NCBI GenBank assembly: GCA_028281325.1
Contig: JANQKC010000027.1
Coordinates: 1-64,000, forward strand
Source of the DNA: Alphaproteobacteria bacterium
GTDB taxonomy: Bacteria > Pseudomonadota > Alphaproteobacteria > UBA8366
DNA length: 64,000 nucleotides
Direction of reading: 5' to 3'
The first letter of the stretch is position 1. Each line of letters starts with the position of its first letter. A program made the position numbers and the translations under genes. The notes below the pieces were generated by a model. The model made no database searches. It had not been told where the DNA came from and saw only the letters and a program-made list of their open reading frames with translations. This document shows, one piece after another, positions 53,793 to 63,182 of this stretch.

Positions 53793-56507
53793 ATGTTGCA
53801 CACGCCCGGAAATACGCCGCCGCCTGAGGAAATTCACAGGCGACCCCTGACCGATCTGTTTTTTTCGCTGGGATCCTCCGATACCGGGCTGACGACCACG
53901 GAGGCGCAATCCCGGCTGGCGCGTATCGGCCCGAATGAATTGCGCGTCCGGAAGGACACGCCGGAATTCGTCAAATTCCTGCGCGAGTTCAAGAATTTCT
54001 TCGCGATTCTCTTGATCGTCGGCGGCCTGCTCGCGCTTTTGGCCGACTATCTCGATCCCGGTCAGGGCAATTTTTACATCGCCTGCGCGCTGTTCGGCGT
54101 GGTCGTCTTGAACTCGACCTTCACCTATCTGCAAGAGCGTCAGAGCGAAAAGATCATGGAGAGCTTCCAGAAGATGCTCCCCGCGATGGTGACGGTCTTG
54201 CGGGACGGGACCGTCGGCGCGGTCGACGCGAAGACTCTGGTGCCCGGCGATATCATCACCCTTGCGGAGGGCGACCGGGTTCCGGCCGATTGCCGCCTGA
54301 TCGAAGCAAACCGCCTCACGGCCGACCTCAGCAGCCTCACCGGGGAAAGCGAGCCGCAACCGCTCGACCCATCGAGCAGCGACGACGTGCTTCTTCAAAG
54401 CCACAACATGTTGTTCTCCGGGTCGCTCGTGCAAAGCGGGGCCGCCAAGGCGATCGTCTGCCGCACGGGCATGAGCACGGAAATCGGCAACATCGTGGAA
54501 CTCACCAAAGCGACGGGCGAGGTCGAAACGCCGATCCGCCGCGAGCTAAAGTACTTCATAAAGATCATCAGCGGCATCGCCATCGGCCTCGGCGTGTCCT
54601 TCTTCCTGGTCAGCGTCGCGATCGGCCGCGGCGAGCTGGCCAGCCTTATCTTCGCCATCGGCATTATCGTCGCGAATGTCCCCGAAGGACTATTGCCGAC
54701 CGTCACCCTCGCGCTGACGATGGCCAGCAAGCGCATGGCCCGGAAGAACGCGCTGATCAAGAACCTGGAAAGCGTCGAGACGCTGGGCAGCACGACCGTC
54801 ATCTGCTCCGACAAGACGGGCACGCTGACCCAGAATCGGCTGACGGTGACATCGATCGTGATCGGCACCGACTCGTTTTCCGTATCGGACCCTGCCCTGC
54901 CGGCCCATGCACGCTTCGCGGAAACGCGCCGCGTTATGGCGCTGTGCAACAACGCCCACCGGACCGAGGACGGTTTCGTCGGGGACGCGACGGAAGGGGC
55001 GATGCTCCTCTACGCGACCGATGCAAAGTGCGATGAGCCGCTTCAGGATTTCAAACGCGTGGCGGAAGAACCTTTCAATTCCACCGTCAAACGCATGATC
55101 ACGCTTTGCGAACGACCCGACGACGGGACGTTCGAAGCCTACCTCAAGGGCGCGCCCGAGGTCGTCCTGAAAATGTGCGACCGGGTTTACCTGAACGGCG
55201 ACACGGTGCCGCTGACCACGGCGCGCCGCCACAAGATGATCGACCAATACCGGGCCCTTGCGGCGCAAGGGCAACGCGGCCTTGCCCTCGCCATTCAGCC
55301 GACACCTGACGCGCATATCCCTGGCGACGGATACATTTTCGTCGCGATCGTCGGCATGATCGACCCGCCGCGCCCCGAAGTGCCGGATGCGATCGCTCGC
55401 TGCCACAGCGCCGGTATCCGCGTGGTGATGATGACCGGCGACTATGGCCTGACCGCCGAGACGATCGGCCGCCAGATCGGTCTTATCCAAAAGCAAGGGA
55501 CCGTCATTCACGGCGGCGAACTGGCGGAAATGGACGAACGGCAATTGGCCCGCGTCCTCGACGATCCCGAATTGATCTTCGCCCGTATCTCGCCCGCGCA
55601 AAAACTGCGGATCGTGCAGGCCCTGCAGGCGCAGGGCGAGGTGGTGACGGTGACCGGCGACGGGGTGAACGACGCCCCCGCGCTCAAGAACGCCGATATG
55701 GGCGTCGCCATGGGCCTTCGGGGTACGGATGTCGCCAAGGAAGCCAGCAACATGGTTCTGATGGACGACAACTTCGCGACCATCGTCGCCGCCGTCGAGG
55801 AAGGGCGCACCATCTTCGACAACATCAAGAAATTCATCGCCTACATCCTGACCAGCAACGTGCCGCAGATTCTGCCCTTCGTCGCCTATGTCCTCTTGGA
55901 TATTCCGCTGCCGCTGACGATCGTCCTGATCCTCGCCATCGATCTCGGCACCGACATCGTCCCCGCCCTCGGGCTCGGTGCGGAGAAACCGGAAACCGAC
56001 GTGATGCACAAACCGCCGCGGAAACGCAGCGAGCGGTTGCTCACGCGCAATCTCTTGTTCATGAGCTACTGCATCGTCGGCGTCATTCAGGCAGCCGCCG
56101 GGTTTTTCACGTATTTCGTGATCCTCTATGCGGGCGAATGGCAATGGGGCGACCAACTGGCGTCTTCGGACCCGCTCTACCGCACCGCCATCACCGGCTT
56201 TTTCGCATCGATCATTATCTGTCAGATCGCCGACGTCATCATTTGCCGCACGCGACGTCAAAGCATCCTATCGGCGGGCGTCTTCAGCAACAGGCTGGTC
56301 TGGCTTGGCATCGCCACCGAATCGGCGCTGCTCGCCCTGATCGCCTATGTGCCGGCGTTCAACACCTTTTTCGGGACCGCGCCGCTTGAGGCTTGGCATT
56401 TGCTGCTCAGCGTCCCCTTTGCGGTACTTATCCTGCTCGGCGACGAGTTACGGCGCGTCTTCGTCCGGCGGGAAAACCCGTTCGTCCTGCGCTGGCTCAC
56501 CTGGTAG
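53793..56507 (+). CDS. P2-type cation-transporting ATPase, Na+/K+-ATPase-like (P2C) signatures
   Basis: The 904-residue protein carries all P-type motifs: TGES (183-186), phospho-acceptor Asp340 in CSDKTGTLTQ, and GDGVNDAPALKNADMGVAMG. The helix-4 sequence NVPEGLLPTVTLALT and the following KRMARKNALIKNLESVETLGS resemble animal Na+/K+- and H+/K+-ATPases more than SERCA-type pumps (VAAIPEGLP). A cation-transporter N-terminal domain and six C-terminal helices are present. Na+ or K+ transport is suggested but the ion is not proven. The C-terminus is complete. Confidence 0.92.
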   Translation: MLHTPGNTPPPEEIHRRPLTDLFFSLGSSDTGLTTTEAQSRLARIGPNELRVRKDTPEFVKFLREFKNFFAILLIVGGLLALLADYLDPGQGNFYIACALFGVVVLNSTFTYLQERQSEKIMESFQKMLPAMVTVLRDGTVGAVDAKTLVPGDIITLAEGDRVPADCRLIEANRLTADLSSLTGESEPQPLDPSSSDDVLLQSHNMLFSGSLVQSGAAKAIVCRTGMSTEIGNIVELTKATGEVETPIRRELKYFIKIISGIAIGLGVSFFLVSVAIGRGELASLIFAIGIIVANVPEGLLPTVTLALTMASKRMARKNALIKNLESVETLGSTTVICSDKTGTLTQNRLTVTSIVIGTDSFSVSDPALPAHARFAETRRVMALCNNAHRTEDGFVGDATEGAMLLYATDAKCDEPLQDFKRVAEEPFNSTVKRMITLCERPDDGTFEAYLKGAPEVVLKMCDRVYLNGDTVPLTTARRHKMIDQYRALAAQGQRGLALAIQPTPDAHIPGDGYIFVAIVGMIDPPRPEVPDAIARCHSAGIRVVMMTGDYGLTAETIGRQIGLIQKQGTVIHGGELAEMDERQLARVLDDPELIFARISPAQKLRIVQALQAQGEVVTVTGDGVNDAPALKNADMGVAMGLRGTDVAKEASNMVLMDDNFATIVAAVEEGRTIFDNIKKFIAYILTSNVPQILPFVAYVLLDIPLPLTIVLILAIDLGTDIVPALGLGAEKPETDVMHKPPRKRSERLLTRNLLFMSYCIVGVIQAAAGFFTYFVILYAGEWQWGDQLASSDPLYRTAITGFFASIIICQIADVIICRTRRQSILSAGVFSNRLVWLGIATESALLALIAYVPAFNTFFGTAPLEAWHLLLSVPFAVLILLGDELRRVFVRRENPFVLRWLTW

Positions 56508-56518
56508 CGACCGCGCGG

Positions 56519-57238
56519 TCAAGCGAGTTTCTCACCCAAGAATTTCAGTACTTCGTCCCAGGCCTTTTCGCTGACGTCATGCCGGTACTTTTCCTCGCTG
56601 GTGAAGGACTGGAAGGCATGGCCCGCGCCATCGTAGCGGTGGAAGACATAGGGGACACCGGCATGCTTCAACGCCGCCTCGTAGTCGTCGACATCCTCGG
56701 GCGACGGATTGGCGTCTTCGTTGCCGAAGAATCCCGCAACCGGACATTTGATGTTGCCGGCAAGGTCGATGGCCGGCGGCGTGCCCGGCCCCATCGGCAG
56801 CTTGATGCGCCCGCCGTAGAACACCACGCACGCCTTGAGGTCCGGAAGGTGGCACGCGCCGAGCCAGGAAACCCGGCCGCCCCAGCAGTGTCCGATGATG
56901 CCGATGCGGTCGCCGTCGACATTGTTCAGGCCGGCGAGGAAATCGTACGCCGCCCGCATGTCCAAAGCCGTCCAGTCATCACGGAACTCGTCGCGCTTGA
57001 CCTGCATCTCTTCTTCTTTCGGCCACCAATGGAAGATGAACGGCACGGCGACGGCATACCCGTTTTCGGCGTAACGTTCGGCGACCTTTAGGGTCACTTC
57101 GTCGTTCTCGACGCCGGTATGCCCCACCGGGATGTGTTGCGCCAGCACGATGCCCGGATGCGGCCCCTCGCCCTGGGGCTCGAAGATGAAGATTTCCATC
57201 GGACTGTCGTTGACGGTGACGGTTTCAATGCGGTGCAC
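56519..57238 (-). CDS. Dienelactone hydrolase family protein
   Basis: An alpha/beta hydrolase of 239 residues. The nucleophile lies in IIGHCWGGRVSW, where the elbow is G-H-C-W-G-G with Cys as in classical dienelactone hydrolase. The acid lies near GNEDANPSPEDV, and the histidine is in DGAGHAFQSF. DLH opens lactones in chlorocatechol degradation, but most homologues have other, unknown substrates. It starts at GTG with GAGGA upstream. It follows an enolase-superfamily enzyme on the same strand, hinting at a joint catabolic role. Confidence 0.9.
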   Translation of the reverse strand: MHRIETVTVNDSPMEIFIFEPQGEGPHPGIVLAQHIPVGHTGVENDEVTLKVAERYAENGYAVAVPFIFHWWPKEEEMQVKRDEFRDDWTALDMRAAYDFLAGLNNVDGDRIGIIGHCWGGRVSWLGACHLPDLKACVVFYGGRIKLPMGPGTPPAIDLAGNIKCPVAGFFGNEDANPSPEDVDDYEAALKHAGVPYVFHRYDGAGHAFQSFTSEEKYRHDVSEKAWDEVLKFLGEKLA

Positions 57239-57288
57239 GGGTGTTCCTCTCTATTGCTGTTCGATTGCTCGGCGCCAATGCGCGAACG

Positions 57289-58383
57289 CTACGCCTTGAA
57301 AGCCGCGACGGATTTTTCGTCGAAATCCAATCCCAATCCGGGCTTGTCGGGCAGCACGAGGTCGCCGTCCTCGATCGCCGGGGTTTCCTCGTAGAGCTTC
57401 AGCATCCACGGCATGTATTCCACCGTCAGCCCGTTCGCGCAGGCGGCGACCACATGGACCAAAATCTCCGGCATCACATGGCTGACCACCGGCAGATTGA
57501 ATGCCTCGGCCATGCCGGCGACCTTCATCCAGGACGTCACGCCGCCGACCCGCGCAATATCGATCATGACGATGTCGACCGACCGCGCCTCGATCATCTG
57601 CCGGAACGGCGCGATGCCGTAAAGATACTCGCCGCCGGCGACCGGCGTGTTCAAGGCCGCGGTGACGCGGGCCAGTCCCTGATAGTCGTCGGCCGTGGTC
57701 ACGTCCTCCAGCCAGAACAAGCCGACATCCTCGACGCGGCTGCCGATATCGATCGCCTGCTCCGGCCGCCAGCGCTGGTTTATGTCGCACATCAGCTTGA
57801 TATCCGGACCGATCGCCTCCCGCACCACCCGTACCCGCCGCATCTCGTCGGCGGGCGTCGGGTCGCCGGGCAGCGCCATCTGGGTCTTCATCTCCCGGAA
57901 GCCCTTCTGTACCAGGACTTCCGCCGCCCGCTGCGCTTCGCCATCCGACAAGTTGCGACGCAGCGACCCCGACGCGTAGGTCGCGACCCGGTCGCGACGC
58001 CCGCCCAGAAGCTTCCACAACGGCTGGCCGCATGCCTTTCCCTTGATATCCCACAGGGCGATGTCGATCGCCGACACCGCCAGCATGTAAATGCCGCCCG
58101 GGCCGCAGGAATCGCCGATCCCGGCGTATAACTTTGCCAAAATCTTTTCGATGCGCAGCGGATCCTCCCCGACGGTAAGGGCGGCGAGCCCTTCGACCGC
58201 GAGATGCAAACTGCCGGTCAACGCGGCGCCGTAAAAGGTGACGCCGATACCCTCGACGCCGTTATCGGTGCGAAGCCGCAAGATCACGACCGGACGAGGC
58301 CCGGCGCCCCGCGCCGCCGTGTTCGCCAGAGGGTCGTCTTCCGGAACGTTCAGGATCGTCGCTTCGTAGCCAGTGATTTTCAT
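57289..58383 (-). CDS. Mandelate racemase/muconate lactonizing enzyme family protein
   Basis: An enolase-superfamily enzyme of 364 residues. The metal ligands are LMCDINQRW (Asp), FWLEDVT (Glu) and VAGGEYLYG (Glu). The candidate general acid/base residues are Lys in FREMKTQ and His in VVSHVMPEI. The second-strand lysine motif reads KTQ rather than KxK, so the mandelate racemase subgroup is the best fit (acid sugar dehydratase or racemase type). The substrate is unassigned. It is paired with the dienelactone hydrolase 50 bp downstream. Confidence 0.88.
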   Translation of the reverse strand: MKITGYEATILNVPEDDPLANTAARGAGPRPVVILRLRTDNGVEGIGVTFYGAALTGSLHLAVEGLAALTVGEDPLRIEKILAKLYAGIGDSCGPGGIYMLAVSAIDIALWDIKGKACGQPLWKLLGGRRDRVATYASGSLRRNLSDGEAQRAAEVLVQKGFREMKTQMALPGDPTPADEMRRVRVVREAIGPDIKLMCDINQRWRPEQAIDIGSRVEDVGLFWLEDVTTADDYQGLARVTAALNTPVAGGEYLYGIAPFRQMIEARSVDIVMIDIARVGGVTSWMKVAGMAEAFNLPVVSHVMPEILVHVVAACANGLTVEYMPWMLKLYEETPAIEDGDLVLPDKPGLGLDFDEKSVAAFKA

Positions 58384-58492
58384 CGCGCCGTCATCCGTAC
58401 TTCAGAAATCAAGGAAAGACGTTAACACACCATCCCCGCATCACATATCGAGCGCCCGCCGGTATTGAGATCGATCATATGGTGACCCATTT

Positions 58493-59452
58493 ATGCCGGG
58501 TAAAATTGCAATCGGGCAAAACCAAACGGCGTGTTTGATCGTGTCGGAAGACCTTTATGATCTGTTGGGCGTCGCCAAGGATGCATCCAGCGACGACATC
58601 AGAAAAGCCTATCGGGCGCTGGCGAAGAAGCATCATCCGGACTTGAACCCCGGCGACAAAGCGGCGGAAGAAGCTTTCAAGAAGATTCAGGCCGCCAACG
58701 CCATACTGTCCGACCCGGACAAGCGGAAGCAATATGACCGCGGTGCGATCGACGCCCAAGGCAACGAAATCCAACGGGACTACTATCGGGAATATGCCTC
58801 GGCGGGCGGCGAACACCCCTACCGGTCGTCGGCAGGCCACGACGATATCAGCGATATCTTTTCCGACCTGTTCCGCGCGCGCGGCCAGGGTGGCGAAAAC
58901 GTCAACATCCGCGTGCGCGGCAGCGATATCCGTTACACGATGGAGGTTTCTTTTCTCGAAGCCGTAAACGGCGCGAAGAAACGCGTGACGATGCCGGACG
59001 GCAAGACGCTCGATATCGCCATCCCGAAAGGGCTGCATGAAGGCCAGGTCTTGCGCCTCCGCAACCAGGGCATGCCCGGGCTCGGCGGCAGCGGACCCGG
59101 CGACGCCTATGTCGAAATACATGTCGCGCCGCACCCGGACTTTCGCCGCCGAGGCAACGACATCCATGTAGAGCTGCCCATCGCGCTACATGAAGCGGTT
59201 TTGGGCGCAAAGGTCCGGGTGCCGACCATCGGCAAAGCGGTTTCGATGACGGTCCCCGCGAATTCCAACAACGGCGACACCCTGCGGCTTAAAGGAAGAG
59301 GCGTGCCCGCGGCGGGAGAGCGGCAAGCCGGTGATCAAATCGTGACGTTGCGGGTGCAATTGCCCGAAAAATCGGACGACGAGCTAAAGTCATTCCTGGC
59401 GGAATGGGCGAAGACGCATGCCTACGACCCACGAACCGAAGCGAAGGGCTGA
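58493..59452 (+). CDS. cbpA: DnaJ-type co-chaperone CbpA
   Basis: An N-terminal J domain with the HPD tripeptide in [11 protein letters not shown], a G-rich linker, and the two C-terminal beta-sandwich domains of CbpA/DnaJ class II ([29 protein letters not shown]). There are no zinc fingers. It stimulates DnaK. The start is uncertain. The ATG at 58493 gives a 16-residue leader ([11 protein letters not shown]), and the GTG at 58541 begins [10 protein letters not shown], closer to family starts. CbpM follows after 4 bp. Divergent from the enolase-family gene. Confidence 0.93.
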   Translation: MPGKIAIGQNQTACLIVSEDLYDLLGVAKDASSDDIRKAYRALAKKHHPDLNPGDKAAEEAFKKIQAANAILSDPDKRKQYDRGAIDAQGNEIQRDYYREYASAGGEHPYRSSAGHDDISDIFSDLFRARGQGGENVNIRVRGSDIRYTMEVSFLEAVNGAKKRVTMPDGKTLDIAIPKGLHEGQVLRLRNQGMPGLGGSGPGDAYVEIHVAPHPDFRRRGNDIHVELPIALHEAVLGAKVRVPTIGKAVSMTVPANSNNGDTLRLKGRGVPAAGERQAGDQIVTLRVQLPEKSDDELKSFLAEWAKTHAYDPRTEAKG

Positions 59453-59456
59453 GATC

Positions 59457-59780
59457 ATGCGCGAAGAATCCGAAGTCCTCGGCGTCTTTTCCGAACTCCG
59501 GCGTGAAACGCTTTATGTCTGGATCGAGCGCGGCTGGATAACCCCCAAACGGGGCCGGAAGGGCTACCGGTTTCAGGAAATCGACGTGGCGCGCCTGCGC
59601 CTCATTCTTGAGTTCCGCACGGAATTGGATTTGGACGAAGAAGCGCTCGATGTCATCCTGCCGCTGCTCGATCAGGTGCACGGCCTGCGCCGGGAACTTC
59701 ATCGGCTCGCCGATGCGGTCAATGATCAACCGCAAGATGTACGCGCGCGCATCGCCGCCCATCTCGCCAAAAACGGATAA
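59457..59780 (+). CDS. cbpM: Chaperone modulator CbpM
   Basis: A small MerR-like helical protein (107 residues from the ATG at 59457; the track starts 13 codons earlier inside cbpA). It has ETLYVWIERGWITPKRGRKGYRFQEIDVARLRLI followed by LDEEALDVILPLLDQVHGL. CbpM binds the J domain of CbpA and inhibits its co-chaperone activity. The 4-bp gap to cbpA marks an operon encoding the chaperone and its inhibitor. Confidence 0.92.
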   Translation: MREESEVLGVFSELRRETLYVWIERGWITPKRGRKGYRFQEIDVARLRLILEFRTELDLDEEALDVILPLLDQVHGLRRELHRLADAVNDQPQDVRARIAAHLAKNG

Positions 59781-59928
59781 ACCGACCCTTCCCGCGCGGT
59801 TCCGCCAGCCTCGGCGCAATTGCGGGTCTCTCGCCATTACCGTTTAATGACGGATATCCGACGACGCACACGCTTCAATCGCAGGATCGGCCCGATCCGC
59901 GTCGCCGGCGGCCAACGCGGGAGGCGTC

Positions 59929-61482
59929 GTGGCAACCGAAACGTTTGACCAACTCAGCGCGCGCCACGGCCAACCCTACCGTTGGTTCCTTACGATCGGC
60001 GGCATGGTGGCTTCCTTCACCATGGTGTTTTCCGGCACCATCGTGAATGTCGCCGTTCCCGACGTCATGGGCGCGTATGGCGTCGGCCAGGACAAGGCGC
60101 AACTTCTGTCCACCGCCTTCATCGCGACGATGACGGCGAGCCAGCTCCTCAACGCCTGGTTCGTGCATACCTTCGGCCAACGCCTCGCCTTCTGCCTGCT
60201 GCTTGCGGTCTTCGCCTTGGGCGGCGTGATTTGCGGCGTGACGCAAGTGCTCGACGTGATCATCTTCGGCCGGGTGATGCAGGGGTTCGCCGCCGGCATC
60301 ATTCAGCCGCTCGTCATGGTCACGTTGTTCCAGGTCTTCCCGAAGGAACGCCGCGGCACCGCGATGGGCGTATACGGCATGGGCCTGGTGTTCGCGCTGG
60401 GCCTGGGGCCGGTCATCGGCGGCATCACCGTCGACACGTTAGGCTGGCGCGCGATTTTCTTCGTGCCGCTGCCGCTGGTGCTGCTTGCGTTCGTCATGGG
60501 CGTCATCTTCATGCCGTCGCAACGCGACGACGGGCCGCGAACCCCGTTCGACTGGACCAGCTATGCGCTTCTCTGCATCGCGCTCTACTGCCTGATTTCG
60601 GGTATCTCCGGCGGGCAGCGCGAAGGCTGGCTCTCCAACGACATTACTCTGCGCTTCGCGATCGGCGTCGGCGCGGCGGTCGCCTTCGCTTTCCTGCAAC
60701 TACGCGCGGGCGAGGGCCTCCTGGATTTCACCTTGTTCCGGGATACGCGGTTCACATCGGCCGTCATTCTGGCTTTCGTCTTCGGCATGGGTAATTTCGC
60801 AATGACCTATGCGGTGCCGGTCTTCGGCCAGATCGTTCAAGGATACACCGCAACGGTCGCCGGTCTCCTGCTGCTTCCGGCCAGCCTGCTGCTGGTCGTG
60901 ATCTTCCCGTTGACGGGCCGGCTTGCCGACCTCGTGCCGCCGCAACTGCCGATCATGGGCGGGCTTATCCTGTTCGCCGTCGGCGTCTATTTCATGGCGG
61001 GCGCGGACATCAACACGGTGTTCTGGACATTCGCCTTCTTCGCCATCGTCTCGCGGGTCGGCATGGGGTTCATCAACCCGCCGCTGATGGCGACGGCGCT
61101 CAACACTGTACCGCCGGACCGGCTCAACCAAGGCTCGGGCACGATCAATTTCTTCCGGCAGCTCGGCGGCGCCTGCGGCATCAACCTGCTCGTCGTCATC
61201 CTCGAGATCAGGACGCAGTTCCACAGCGAAAACCTCTCGGCGACGCAAACGGTGGCGAACGCGACCAGCCGTGAACTCCTGGATCAGGTAAAGAAGATCC
61301 TGCAGGCCGACGGCGTGCCCGAAGCCATGCTGGACACGCTGGCGAACGATTACCTGTCGCAAGTCATCGAGGCGCAAGCGACCACTTTCGGCTTTCAGGA
61401 CGGATTCCTCATCACCGCCGGAGTCTTCATCCTGGCCCTCATCCCGGCCTGGATTCTCGGCCGGTCCAAGGCATCGTCCTGA
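59929..61482 (+). CDS. DHA2 family MFS multidrug efflux transporter
   Basis: A 517-residue, 14-helix transporter of the EmrB/QacA (DHA2) group. It contains FSGTIVNVAVPDVMGAYGV in helix 1, GRVMQGFAAGIIQPLVMVTLF, and the antiporter motif C-like region GMGLVFALGLGPVIGGI. It starts at GTG with GGGAGG 5 bases upstream. No EmrA-type adaptor is adjacent, so either it works alone or its partner is elsewhere. Export of drugs or metabolites is inferred from the family. Confidence 0.9.
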   Translation: MATETFDQLSARHGQPYRWFLTIGGMVASFTMVFSGTIVNVAVPDVMGAYGVGQDKAQLLSTAFIATMTASQLLNAWFVHTFGQRLAFCLLLAVFALGGVICGVTQVLDVIIFGRVMQGFAAGIIQPLVMVTLFQVFPKERRGTAMGVYGMGLVFALGLGPVIGGITVDTLGWRAIFFVPLPLVLLAFVMGVIFMPSQRDDGPRTPFDWTSYALLCIALYCLISGISGGQREGWLSNDITLRFAIGVGAAVAFAFLQLRAGEGLLDFTLFRDTRFTSAVILAFVFGMGNFAMTYAVPVFGQIVQGYTATVAGLLLLPASLLLVVIFPLTGRLADLVPPQLPIMGGLILFAVGVYFMAGADINTVFWTFAFFAIVSRVGMGFINPPLMATALNTVPPDRLNQGSGTINFFRQLGGACGINLLVVILEIRTQFHSENLSATQTVANATSRELLDQVKKILQADGVPEAMLDTLANDYLSQVIEAQATTFGFQDGFLITAGVFILALIPAWILGRSKASS

Positions 61483-61521
61483 GTCGTCCACGACGGGCGC
61501 CGACCGATGGCCAAACTGTCG

Positions 61522-61544
61522 AAAAATGCCCGGCTAACCGGGCG
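61522..61544 (-). terminator. Rho-independent terminator for the leftward RibD-like gene
   Basis: Read on the minus strand: GCCCGG-TTAG-CCGGGC followed by ATTTTTC. The loop contains the TAG stop codon of the gene, so the CDS ends inside its own terminator. Confidence 0.75.
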
Positions 61545-62079
61545 CGTTGAGGATGCGATAGCGTGACGTCACCAGACCGGACGGGAATGTCCGGGTATCC
61601 AGGTGCTCGCAATCGACATCGTGGTCCAAGGCGCCGAAGAGGGGAAGCCCCTCTCCGATCAGGACCGGGATGCGAGTCAGCGTCATCTCTTCGATGAGGC
61701 CGTTCCGCAGGAAAGACTGCACGACCTTGCCGCCGTCGACATAGACTCGGCGCCACCCCTGCCCGTCGAGCATCTTCATGACCTCGGCCGGGCCAAGCCG
61801 CGTCACCGTCACGCGGTCCCGGATTTCCGGCGGCACGTCGTCTTGGCTGAGCGTATGGCTCATGACCACGACCGGCTTTTCGTAGGGCCATTGCCCGAAG
61901 GTCAACACGGCCTGGAACGAGACGCGCCCCATGACCAGCCCGTCGACCGACGCCATGAAGGCGTCGTAGCCATGGTCTTCCCCGTCGGTCGGCTGTTTCG
62001 TCAACCAATCAAGGTCGCCCCGCTTCCGCGCGACAAACCCGTCGAGACTGATGGCGATAAACACATGACCGGTAATCAT
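61534..62079 (-). CDS. Dihydrofolate reductase family protein (RibD C-terminal domain)
   Basis: A single RibD-C/DHFR-like domain: FIAISLDGFVARKRGDLDWL, VMGRVSFQAVLTFGQWPY, and VYVDGGKVVQSFLRNGLIEEMTLTRIPVLIGEGLPLFG. These proteins bind NADPH and reduce unknown substrates; they are homologues of, but not identical to, the riboflavin reductase. The track start at 62121 is too early. The ATG at 62079 (MITGHVF) fits, giving 181 residues. It is convergent with the efflux gene. Confidence 0.88.
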   Translation of the reverse strand: MITGHVFIAISLDGFVARKRGDLDWLTKQPTDGEDHGYDAFMASVDGLVMGRVSFQAVLTFGQWPYEKPVVVMSHTLSQDDVPPEIRDRVTVTRLGPAEVMKMLDGQGWRRVYVDGGKVVQSFLRNGLIEEMTLTRIPVLIGEGLPLFGALDHDVDCEHLDTRTFPSGLVTSRYRILNAPG

Positions 62080-62264
62080 CGGGCCGTCCGGCAATCGTAA
62101 GGGGGAACTGCCTCTCGACAATCCCCGGAGAGATAGCGAATACCACGGAAAACCCAGGCCTTGATCCTAAAGCACCCCTAAAGAGATAGACGCAAGAACC
62201 ATTCGGACGAGCGTTTCCCGTGGCGGTATTGATACACTGATCGGCAGGAAGGACACTACGCCCG

Positions 62265-62591
62265 ATGAGCGAACGAACCGAAAAAACCACATTGGCGTAC
62301 ATCTCCACCGTCGCGAAGTCCGGCAACCTGGCCGAGGCGGAGAGCCTACTCCAGCAGCTTCTTCTTGAGGCGCCGACCGACGCCCGTGCGCTCTGCAACC
62401 TGGGCGCCGTCTTGATGCGGCTCCACGATCATGACGCCGCGAAGGCGATCACCGAGGCCGATATCGACAAATTCCCGTACCGGCGTTCCCGGCAGGCAGA
62501 ACTGATTTCCCGGATCGAGACCTACTTGCTCGAAAAGGCCGCGACGGCGTCCAAGCCGCCTCTGCACGCCCCGGCGCAAACCGTCGGCTGA
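62265..62591 (+). CDS. Small TPR-like protein
   Basis: A 108-residue helical protein. Residues 20-70 (GNLAEAESLLQQLLLEAPTDARALCNLGAVLMRL) read as about one and a half tetratricopeptide repeats, a protein-protein interaction fold. There is no signal peptide. The N-terminus is Ser/Thr/Glu-rich. The start is plausible (ATG after GAAGGACACTACGCCCG). I do not recognise a specific family. A long hairpin lies about 80 bp downstream. Confidence 0.6.
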   Translation: MSERTEKTTLAYISTVAKSGNLAEAESLLQQLLLEAPTDARALCNLGAVLMRLHDHDAAKAITEADIDKFPYRRSRQAELISRIETYLLEKAATASKPPLHAPAQTVG

Positions 62592-62671
62592 CCTTTTCAC
62601 GGCGTCTTTCATACGCCTCATACGCCGCGGCGCTGCTTTCGCAGCCGGCGTCAAGCTTGTCTGAAACAGTC

Positions 62672-62702
62672 GAGGCCGGGCTGCGTCATGCCGCCCGGCC
62701 TC
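62672..62702 (+). terminator. Strong hairpin after the TPR-like gene
   Basis: A perfect 10-bp stem GAGGCCGGGC / GCCCGGCCTC with an 11-base loop is followed by ATTGTCGT. The stem is very stable, but the T-run is poor, so it may terminate inefficiently. Confidence 0.55.
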
Positions 62703-62767
62703 ATTGTCGTATAGGTTCGGAGCCTTTCCTTTCAAAAAAGGTCCGAGTGCGTTAAGCGAGACGCGCT

Positions 62768-63061
<294 letters not shown>

Positions 63062-63182
63062 AGTCAGATTCCTTCCGGTCAGAATTGAGAAAACCGCAGC
63101 GCAAGACCGCTACAGTCGATCCAACAGACCGGCGTCGAAATTATTCCCCCGAAAATGCATTTTTCCCGTCCGACAGGCGGTG

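Noticed and set aside
58465-58478. FNR-like box TTGAG-ATCG-ATCAT before cbpA
   Set aside because: It matches only 8 of 10 fixed positions, has no supporting promoter geometry, and the gene has no known anaerobic role.
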